In this document: one piece after another, positions 1 through 5,266 of the stretch | Numbering within the stretch: position 1 is the stretch's first letter | Layout of the letters: each line of letters opens with the position of its first letter | Program-made: the position numbers and the translations under genes | Assembly (NCBI GenBank): GCA_030829925.1 | Contig: JAURNZ010000004.1 | Location: forward strand, 1 to 5,266 | Length of the DNA: 5,266 bases | From: Gammaproteobacteria bacterium | GTDB taxonomy: Bacteria; Pseudomonadota; Gammaproteobacteria; Comchoanobacterales; Comchoanobacteraceae | Direction: 5' to 3' | Notes under the pieces: model-generated | What the model saw: only the letters and a program-made list of their open reading frames with translations | Databases searched by the model: none | What the model was told of the DNA's origin: nothing

Positions 1-1
1 A

Positions 2-388
2 TCAGCATTGTTTTTATTTATTGTGATTTACTTAGATAATATATCATTTTATTTTTGTTCAATTTGTTTGTTTTTGTATGGTTTAGTAAACACTGGTTTA
101 ATTACATCCTATGCATTATCAGGCGAAATAAATAAACCATCCGTTAGTGGAGTATCAGTTTCTTTTTGTACCTTTTTTTCAGTATTAATCGGAGCGTTAT
201 TTATCCCAATTATCGGTAATGTTTTTGATTTATACGAATGTCAAATTATAAATGGCTTTCCAATTTATCCTAAAGAAGCGTATCAGCAAATCTTTCTGTC
301 ATTTCCACTATTATTAATCTTAGCTTGTGTTGTAGCTATTTGGATTAAAGAGACACATTGTAGGAATGTTGTTGAACATGATGAATAA
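2..388 (+). CDS. MFS transporter, C-terminal part (5' end outside window)
   Basis: This is the end of a Major Facilitator Superfamily inner-membrane transporter, probably a solute:proton symporter. The reading frame is open to the left edge, so the gene starts upstream; the TTG at position 8 is not a credible start. The visible 128 residues hold about three hydrophobic segments matching the last helices of an MFS protein. They are a helix ending in YGLVNTGL, a short charged loop (SGEINKP), a helix ending in PIIGNVFD, and a last helix followed by IKET and a polar tail. The G-x-x-x-D ending of the eleventh helix, a loop with a YPKEAYQ segment, and a last helix closing with I-K-E-T resemble the Pht-like and related MFS proteins of Legionella and Francisella; this comparison is from memory. 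The substrate cannot be read. GC content is clearly lower than in the downstream genes, partly because of Phe, Ile and Leu codons. Its stop overlaps the start of the next permease gene. Confidence 0.75.
   Translation, partial: SALFLFIVIYLDNISFYFCSICLFLYGLVNTGLITSYALSGEINKPSVSGVSVSFCTFFSVLIGALFIPIIGNVFDLYECQIINGFPIYPKEAYQQIFLSFPLLLILACVVAIWIKETHCRNVVEHDE
362..365 (+). promoter_or_regulatory. Candidate ribosome binding site (AGGA) for the permease
   Basis: AGGA directly abuts the ATG at 366, which is too close to serve it. It lies 12 nt before the ATG at 378 and 15 nt before the ATG at 381. The spacing is longer than ideal but favours 378 over 366. A weaker AAAGAGA at 347-353 could serve 366 with about 12 nt spacing. 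Both candidates lie inside the end of the upstream MFS gene, so initiation probably depends on ribosomes arriving from that gene. Confidence 0.4.
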
Positions 389-1523
389 AAAATATGGTTC
401 CATCTTATTAATTGCTGGTACTGCTATTGGCGCAGTTACCCTTGCGTTACCCATTAGTATGAGTGAACTTGGTTTTTTTGGAACAATCATTTTATATTCT
501 ATTTGCTGGCTTTTTATGTATTGGAGCGGGCTTATTTTATGTGAAGTATGTTTGACTCAGCCTAGTGGAACAAGTTTTGTAACATTAGCAGAGCAAACGA
601 TGGGGCATTATGGTAGGCAACTTTCATGGTGTTCATATGGATTGTTGCTCATTACATTATTAATGGCTTACTTTAATGGCCTTTCAACACTTATTAATTT
701 CAATAATATATTTTTTGATCAAAATATTGTTGGTACCAGCCTAGTTGCTTTAATGGTATGGCTTATCTTGGTGATGGGTACAGAGTTTATTGATGCGCTG
801 AATCGTTTAATGATTTATGTCCTATCAATTGTTATTTTAATCATGTTGTTAATGCTATCTGTGAGAATGCAATGGTCAAATTGGTTAGTAGCGCCAATTA
901 ATTTTCATGAAATGGCCTATTTGTTACCATTAGTTGTCACAGGTTTTGGGTTTCAAGTGGTCATTCCTAGTATTAGAGGCTATTTAGATAAAGAAAAATC
1001 AAGTATGAGCCATGTGATCTTAGTAGGCAGTCTTTTGCCATTAGGACTCTATGTGGTATGGACCACAGGCCTTTTGACTGGGCTAGATCATGCTGAGGTG
1101 TTTGAAATTATCAATCATCAAGATGATGCATTGGCTTTGAATGTTTTATTGCATGACATCATGAATAAAGCATTGGTGAACACTTTTGTTTTTGCTGCAA
1201 TTGTTAGCTCACTTTTGGGTGTAAGTTTAAGCCTAGCTGACTTTTTGTCGGATGCTTTTAAACAGCAATTAAATTGGAAGATTTCTGGTTTAACTGTTTT
1301 TGTGCCTTGGTTATTTGTGAATTTGATTCCTGCTGCATTTGTTGAAATATTGAGATTTGGTGGATTGTTTGTTGCTGTTTTAAATATCTTTATTCCTTGT
1401 GTGATGCTTTTGATTTTAAGAAAAAATAATAAAATTAAGACAGTTATGGCACCTAACAATACAATAGTAGGCATTGTTTTAATTTTTTCATTAATTGTTA
1501 TGATTACGGAGTTTGTATACTAA
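378..1523 (+). CDS. Aromatic amino acid permease, TyrP/Mtr family
   Basis: This inner-membrane permease belongs to the hydroxy/aromatic amino acid permease (HAAAP) family, whose members include TyrP, Mtr and TnaB. It probably imports tyrosine or tryptophan with protons. It has about 381 residues, close to the roughly 400 of E. coli TyrP, with about 11 hydrophobic helices. Signatures include the first helix with GSILLIAGTAIGA and LALP, a mid-protein GFGFQVVIPSIRGYL that parallels the GFH-VPSI-Y region of TyrP, and SSLLGVSLSLADFLSDAF, which parallels the TyrP segment SFLGVALGLFDYLADLF. The start is uncertain: in-frame ATGs lie at 366, 378 and 381. I prefer 378 or 381 because family proteins have only about six residues before the G-S that opens helix 1. 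The gene overlaps the upstream MFS stop and ends in TAATG, sharing one base with rnhA. Tyrosine versus tryptophan specificity cannot be told from sequence, so no symbol is given. Confidence 0.9.
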   Translation: MMNKKYGSILLIAGTAIGAVTLALPISMSELGFFGTIILYSICWLFMYWSGLILCEVCLTQPSGTSFVTLAEQTMGHYGRQLSWCSYGLLLITLLMAYFNGLSTLINFNNIFFDQNIVGTSLVALMVWLILVMGTEFIDALNRLMIYVLSIVILIMLLMLSVRMQWSNWLVAPINFHEMAYLLPLVVTGFGFQVVIPSIRGYLDKEKSSMSHVILVGSLLPLGLYVVWTTGLLTGLDHAEVFEIINHQDDALALNVLLHDIMNKALVNTFVFAAIVSSLLGVSLSLADFLSDAFKQQLNWKISGLTVFVPWLFVNLIPAAFVEILRFGGLFVAVLNIFIPCVMLLILRKNNKIKTVMAPNNTIVGIVLIFSLIVMITEFVY

Positions 1524-1957
1524 TGTCTATTCACGCATTTACTGATGGCGCATGTAGAGGTAATCCTGGCCCAGGAGGTTGGGGCTGTGTCATTGAAAAC
1601 GAAGGTAAAACAATTAAGCTTAATGGGTTTGACTCATCTACAACCAATAATCGTATGGAGTTACAAGCTGCCATATCTGCATTAGAGTATCTTTCTAATG
1701 AAAAATCTTTTTTAATCACAACTGATTCTCAGTATGTTCGTCTAGGTATTACTCAATGGATTAAAAATTGGGAAAAAAATAATTGGCGAACAGCCAATAG
1801 ACAGCCTGTTAAAAACGTTGATTTATGGCAAAAGTTACAACTTTTAACCAAAGATAAAGATATTCAATGGCATTGGGTGAAAGGTCATAGTGGTCATCCT
1901 CAAAATGAAATGGCAGATCAATTGGCTAACGTTGCAATTGATGAAGGCATCCTATGA
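1523..1957 (+). CDS. rnhA: Ribonuclease HI
   Basis: Ribonuclease HI is a cytoplasmic endonuclease that cuts the RNA strand of RNA:DNA hybrids, removing R-loops and primer RNA. The 144-residue protein opens with FTDGACRGNPGPGGWG, the classic N-terminal motif. The metal-binding carboxylates are all present: Asp8, Glu46 (in TNNRMEL), Asp68 (in TTDSQYV) and Asp132 (in NEMADQLA), equivalent to E. coli Asp10, Glu48, Asp70 and Asp134. His122 in KGHSGH matches the flexible catalytic His124. The Trp-rich basic handle (WIKNWEKNNW to PVKNVDLW, about residues 79-102) used to grip the hybrid is intact. It is about ten residues shorter than the E. coli enzyme at the C-terminus, which lies outside the active site. 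A GGAG at 1508-1511 precedes the ATG by 11 nt. The start overlaps the permease stop by one base, and the stop overlaps dnaQ by four. Confidence 0.98.
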   Translation: MSIHAFTDGACRGNPGPGGWGCVIENEGKTIKLNGFDSSTTNNRMELQAAISALEYLSNEKSFLITTDSQYVRLGITQWIKNWEKNNWRTANRQPVKNVDLWQKLQLLTKDKDIQWHWVKGHSGHPQNEMADQLANVAIDEGIL

Positions 1958-2622
1958 GACAAGTCTTTTTTGATACTGAAACCACAGGTATTAAACCACC
2001 AGATCATAGGGTGATTGAGATTGGTTGTGTTGAAGTCATTAATAGAAAATTAACTGGTAATCATTTTCATGCATATATTAACCCTCAACGTGAAGTAGAT
2101 GAGGGTGCTTTTAGAGTCCATGGCCTTGGTTATGATCAACTAAAAGATAAACCTTTATTTGAAGAAGTTGCTGATGAGTTTATTGCATTTGTCGACGGTG
2201 CTGAAATTCTAGCGCACAACGCGCCATTTGATGTTGGTTTTTTAAACAGTGAATTCAAACACATTCATAAAACTCTAAAACTTGAAGAACTAGGAAAGAT
2301 AACTGATACGCTCAAAATTGCACGACAACTACGACCTAGGCAAAGAAACTCGTTGGATGCACTTTGTCAGTTTTATGGTGTAGAAAACTCACATAGAAAG
2401 CTTCACGGTGCTTTATTAGATGCTGAATTATTAGCCAATATGTATTTGAAAATGACTGCTGGCCAGCATCATCTTGAACTTAAATCTACTTTGGCAAGTG
2501 AAACTCATGCACTCAAACAAAACTCTCAGGCCACTGATTCAAGAAAAAGTAAAATAATAGTTAAACCATCTACAGATGAACTTAGTAAAATGACTGAGGT
2601 AGATGCACTATGGGATATATAG
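1954..2622 (+). CDS. dnaQ: DNA polymerase III epsilon subunit (3'-5' proofreading exonuclease)
   Basis: Epsilon is the proofreading subunit of the replicative polymerase core; it removes mispaired 3' nucleotides while bound to the alpha subunit. The 222-residue protein has the full DEDDh set: Asp7 and Glu9 in FDTETTG (Exo I), Asp93 in HNAPFDVGFL (Exo II), and His151 and Asp156 in KLHGALLDAELL (Exo III). These correspond to E. coli Asp12, Glu14, Asp103, His162 and Asp167. The exonuclease domain ends near residue 170. It is followed by QHHLEL (171-176), at the position of the E. coli clamp-binding QTSMAF, then a polar linker and a short tail ending near Ala-Leu-Trp that should contact alpha. 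The tail is shorter than in the 243-residue E. coli protein. GAAGG at 1943-1947 lies 6 nt before the ATG. The ATGA overlap with rnhA indicates coupled translation. A stand-alone DnaQ-like exonuclease is possible but less likely given this tail. Confidence 0.95.
   Translation: MRQVFFDTETTGIKPPDHRVIEIGCVEVINRKLTGNHFHAYINPQREVDEGAFRVHGLGYDQLKDKPLFEEVADEFIAFVDGAEILAHNAPFDVGFLNSEFKHIHKTLKLEELGKITDTLKIARQLRPRQRNSLDALCQFYGVENSHRKLHGALLDAELLANMYLKMTAGQHHLELKSTLASETHALKQNSQATDSRKSKIIVKPSTDELSKMTEVDALWDI
2595..2600 (+). promoter_or_regulatory. Ribosome binding site (TGAGGT) for the acylase, inside dnaQ
   Basis: A purine-rich GAGG core lies about 10 nt before the ATG at 2610, within the last codons of dnaQ. 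It supports 2610 as the start rather than the internal Met17 codon. Starting at Met17 would also remove the basic N-terminal flank expected before a membrane anchor. Confidence 0.6.
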
Positions 2623-4964
2623 ACCGTTTTAGAAAGTCATTAAAATACATCCTTTTCATGGGTGTAGTTGTTTATTTAGGTTGGTTGATATGGCTCGCCA
2701 TAGGCTTTTATTTAGTAAAAAGTAACTATAAACAAGAACATCATAACCTAAATACTAGTAACACAGTTAAAATCAACAGAGATGCGCATGCAATCCCATT
2801 CATTGAGGCAGAGTCAAAGGCAGATGCAATTTTTGGGTTAGGTTTTGTACATGCGCAGGACCGTTATTGGCAAATGATGATGATGCGTGAAGCAGCCAAA
2901 GGTAAGTTGGCTTCTCATTTTGGGCAAGCACTTTTAAACCATGACCGGTTTGTTAAAACACTTGATCTAGAGGGTTTAGCTAAGAAAACCTATGCAAATC
3001 AGTTGCCTGAAACCAAAGCATATTTAGAAAGATATGCTAGTGGTATCAATGCTTGGCGCTCACAACATGAAAGCGATGTATTGCCATTAACCCCTGAAAA
3101 TTTTATTTTTCAAATACGCTTTGAGCCATGGCAACCAGAAGATTGTATTTTGGTTCAAAAGTTAATTAATTTTGATTTAACTAATAAAGGGCTCCAATCG
3201 CTTAAAATGATGTGGTTGATGCAACAATTAACTGAGCCGCAATTAGCATCTGTTTTTCCAGATTTAAAACCAGTTACAAATCAATCATGGCCAAAATTAG
3301 AATATATTTCAGAGCAAGACGACATCAATGAGGCTGGTGCTTCAAATGCATTTGCAATGACAGATACGGCAACGACATCAGGTGTATCCATGCTTGCCTC
3401 AGACCCACATTTAAAATGGACAGCACCCAGTATGTGGATGTTGGTGAGTATGACATGGGGAGACCAGGTTGTTTCTGGAGGGAGTATGCCAGGTATGCCA
3501 GTCATATTTATTGGTCGTAACAGTGACCTTGCTTGGGGTGTCACAATGACAGGCTCTGACGATCAAGACATTAATTTAATTAAAATTGATCAAGATAATC
3601 AATACAGAGGCCCTAACGGTAAACATAAACTTAATTCTCGTCAAATCGATATCAAAGTAAAAAATGCTGCAAAGTTTTCTGAAACTGTATTTAGTACGCC
3701 ACACGGTGTCGTGATTGATCCAGCTTTGTATGGTTTTCAAATGGATCCCCAGGGCGATGATCATTTACATTTACAGTGGACTGGTTTTGAGACCAGTGAT
3801 CATTATCTAGACTTTCAATGGGCTTTGATGGGTGCCAAGTCTATCGATGACATTGATGAGAATCTCCAACGCTTTGTTATCGCACCTAATACAAATTTAA
3901 TGCTTGCTGATAAGCATAACATCAAAATGATTGTCACAGGTCAACTGCCTAAAAGGGATTACAATCATCCCACACAAGGGCGTTATCCGGGCGATTATTC
4001 AGATTCTAAAACCCATTGGAAAGGCTTATTTAGTCATTCAATAAATCCTAAAGTACAGCCCAAACGAAATATTTTAGTCAATACCAATAACCGTACTACG
4101 ACCGAAGCATTTCCCAAAAATGTTACTTTTAATTGGATAGATTATTATCGCATACGTCGTGTGGATGAAGTTGTGTCAAACACGAATGTATTTAAACCTG
4201 AAAATATCCAAAACTTGCAATTAGACATTACGTCATATAAGGCTAAGTGGCTAGGTAGTCTATTGCTTTATCATTTAAATCGAGACACAGTCTCTGCGCA
4301 TTTTAAGCCGATTGTCAAAGCAATGCAAGCATGGCAGGGGCATATGAATGAGCATCGCTTTGAGCCGTTATTTTACCATGTGTGGTTGTCTAATTTTAAA
4401 AAGAAAATCTATGGTCCGTATATTGGCAACCATGGTAGAGACATAGAAATGTTAAACCCTCGGTTTATTGAGTCGTTACTCAAGAACCCAAAGATTCAAA
4501 AAAAATGGTGTAAGTCTGACTGTAATCAAGAGGTTAATGAAGCATTTGATGAGAGTATTCAAAAAATGATTACTCAGTTTGGTGATGATTTTGAAGGTTG
4601 GCAATGGGGTAGGTTGCATAGTGCCAAACATGAGCATCCTACATTAGGTAAAATGCCTTTCATAAATCTAATTGCAAATATTCAACATCCCATATCAGGT
4701 GATGCAGATACCTTAAATATGGCAAAGGCACTAGATGAAGAAGATGGGTTTTACACCGCAAGAAAAGGTGCTGGGTTGAGGGTGTTTGTTGATTTTTCAA
4801 TGCCTAAAGACAGCATTTATATGATTACTTCAACTGGTCAAAGTGGGCATTTGCTATCGAAGTTTTACAGGGATCAAAATGAGCTATGGCGTCGAGGTCA
4901 GTATCTACTATATAACCCAAATAAGGTTGAAAGTAAGTACCAAACGATATTATCTAGTCATTAA
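2610..4964 (+). CDS. Membrane-anchored penicillin acylase family protein (Ntn-hydrolase, S45)
   Basis: Penicillin acylase-family enzymes are made as one chain that cleaves itself into alpha and beta subunits, with the new N-terminal Ser of beta attacking amide bonds. This 784-residue protein starts with a basic flank (RFRKSLK) and a hydrophobic stretch at about 12-36 with no obvious signal-peptidase site, so it is probably inner-membrane anchored and periplasm-facing. The alpha region carries GLGFVHAQDRYWQM (76-89). The predicted self-cleavage is at Ala244-Ser245 in GASNAFAM. Counting Ser245 as beta 1, His267 in DPHL is beta 23, as in cephalosporin and AHL acylases. Asp317 and Asp320 fall at beta 73 and 76, the calcium ligands of penicillin G acylase. 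NTNNR (491-495) carries the oxyanion Asn, probably Asn494. Cys634 and Cys638 may form a disulfide. The length is normal for the family. The substrate (beta-lactam, acyl-homoserine lactone or another amide) is unknown. The gene overlaps dnaQ by 13 nt. Confidence 0.92.
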   Translation: MGYIDRFRKSLKYILFMGVVVYLGWLIWLAIGFYLVKSNYKQEHHNLNTSNTVKINRDAHAIPFIEAESKADAIFGLGFVHAQDRYWQMMMMREAAKGKLASHFGQALLNHDRFVKTLDLEGLAKKTYANQLPETKAYLERYASGINAWRSQHESDVLPLTPENFIFQIRFEPWQPEDCILVQKLINFDLTNKGLQSLKMMWLMQQLTEPQLASVFPDLKPVTNQSWPKLEYISEQDDINEAGASNAFAMTDTATTSGVSMLASDPHLKWTAPSMWMLVSMTWGDQVVSGGSMPGMPVIFIGRNSDLAWGVTMTGSDDQDINLIKIDQDNQYRGPNGKHKLNSRQIDIKVKNAAKFSETVFSTPHGVVIDPALYGFQMDPQGDDHLHLQWTGFETSDHYLDFQWALMGAKSIDDIDENLQRFVIAPNTNLMLADKHNIKMIVTGQLPKRDYNHPTQGRYPGDYSDSKTHWKGLFSHSINPKVQPKRNILVNTNNRTTTEAFPKNVTFNWIDYYRIRRVDEVVSNTNVFKPENIQNLQLDITSYKAKWLGSLLLYHLNRDTVSAHFKPIVKAMQAWQGHMNEHRFEPLFYHVWLSNFKKKIYGPYIGNHGRDIEMLNPRFIESLLKNPKIQKKWCKSDCNQEVNEAFDESIQKMITQFGDDFEGWQWGRLHSAKHEHPTLGKMPFINLIANIQHPISGDADTLNMAKALDEEDGFYTARKGAGLRVFVDFSMPKDSIYMITSTGQSGHLLSKFYRDQNELWRRGQYLLYNPNKVESKYQTILSSH

Positions 4965-5266
4965 TGACTTATAATTGAATGTTAAATTAGGCTTTTTGTA
5001 AAAAGGTAGTATCAAAGCTGCAAATAAGAAGTTTTGGGCGATGCTTGATTCAGAAACTACCAACATAAATACATCACTGATTAAAAAGGATATACCAATC
5101 AAGCTACTCACCATGCCCATAACCATACCTTTCGAATCTTTAGAGGCTGTTTTAGATATTTGAACAAGTAAACTTGTAAACAATAAAAACTCAAAGAAAG
5201 TCATCATAAACATGATTAAGGTAAATACTGCATAACTTGACTTAATACTTAATAAGGACATGAAAA
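4950..5266 (-). CDS. Probable MFS transporter, C-terminal part (5' end outside window)
   Basis: This is the end of a second membrane transporter, on the opposite strand. The frame stays open past the Met codon at 5261-5259 to the right edge (a Phe codon precedes it), so the true start lies outside the window. The visible 104 residues hold three hydrophobic segments at the C-terminus. The first runs from AVFTLIMFMM to FLLFTSLLV. Then come a charged loop (SKTASKDSK) and a helix starting GMVMGMVSSLIGIS. The last helix is NFLFAALILPFY, with a basic tail after it. The pattern of a Lys/Ser-rich cytoplasmic loop followed by G-x-x-x-G-x-x-S-S is typical of the loop 10-11 and helix 11 region of MFS drug or metabolite exporters. 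The substrate is not readable. Its last 15 nt overlap the end of the convergent acylase gene, with the stop TAA at 4952-4950. Confidence 0.65.
   Translation of the reverse strand, partial: FMSLLSIKSSYAVFTLIMFMMTFFEFLLFTSLLVQISKTASKDSKGMVMGMVSSLIGISFLISDVFMLVVSESSIAQNFLFAALILPFYKKPNLTFNYKSLMTR
4956..4969. repeat. 14-bp perfect palindrome over the acylase stop codon
   Basis: AGTCATTAATGACT reads the same on both strands and is centred on the acylase TAA stop (4962-4964). It also encodes part of the C-terminus of the opposing transporter. As RNA it could form at best a 5-bp AT-rich stem with a TTAA loop. No T-run follows on either side, so it is a poor intrinsic terminator. It could be a protein-binding site or chance. 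Confidence 0.5.

Noticed and set aside
1118..1474. 118-codon open frame on the - strand inside the permease gene
   Set aside because: It lies entirely within a well-supported transporter gene on the other strand, and its product shows no recognisable domain. It looks like a by-product of AT-rich hydrophobic codons.
1531..1719. - strand open frame inside rnhA
   Set aside because: It is antisense to the conserved RNase HI active-site motifs and has no recognisable product.
3281..3764. Two - strand open frames (3281-3544 and 3576-3764) inside the acylase
   Set aside because: Both are antisense to the conserved catalytic region of the acylase, show no recognisable domain, and I saw no reason to prefer them over the sense gene.
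4498..4505. Run of eight A in the acylase (with runs of seven at 173-179, 473-479 and 1773-1779) as a possible slippage or programmed frameshift site
   Set aside because: The frames are intact through every run, no stimulatory structure was apparent, and such runs are expected in AT-rich DNA.
4992..5005. CTTTTT-GT-AAAAAG near-palindrome suggestive of a terminator
   Set aside because: It lies inside the coding part of the - strand transporter, has only a 2-nt centre and an almost all-AT stem, and no T-run follows it.

Overview
The window is a densely coding stretch of an AT-rich bacterial chromosome. By hand count the first 360 bases are about 28% GC, and sampled lines of the later genes run in the high 30s. 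The RNase HI, DnaQ-type epsilon exonuclease and TyrP/Mtr-type transporter all resemble gammaproteobacterial forms. The upstream MFS fragment has the C-terminal pattern seen in transporters common in Legionella- and Francisella-like bacteria. I therefore infer a low-GC gammaproteobacterium, possibly host-associated, but I cannot name the genus.

Layout: five genes lie on the + strand without a single intergenic base. They are (1) the 3' end of an MFS transporter cut by the left edge, (2) an aromatic amino acid permease of the TyrP/Mtr family, (3) rnhA (RNase HI), (4) dnaQ (DNA polymerase III epsilon subunit) and (5) a long membrane-anchored Ntn-hydrolase of the penicillin acylase family. Each junction is an overlap: 8-23 nt depending on the permease start, then 1 nt (TAATG), 4 nt (ATGA) and 13 nt. 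This suggests one translationally coupled transcript. On the - strand, the 3' end of a second probable MFS transporter enters from the right edge and overlaps the acylase tail-to-tail by 15 nt. A 14-bp perfect palindrome sits on the acylase stop codon.

How the genes fit together: RNase HI and epsilon are a replication and genome-maintenance pair. The two upstream genes take up nutrients, and the acylase probably acts on amide-linked substrates outside the inner membrane. No single pathway obviously links all five, so the coupling may reflect genome compaction. All key catalytic residues I looked for in RNase HI and epsilon are present, and the acylase retains its nucleophile and most family signatures. 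I found no RNA genes, CRISPR arrays, insertion sequences, convincing promoters or convincing terminators, and there is no gene-free stretch longer than a few bases. I see no evidence of a new defence or mobile system. The most interesting points are the gene coupling, the clamp-binding-like hexapeptide in epsilon, and the unknown substrate of the acylase.
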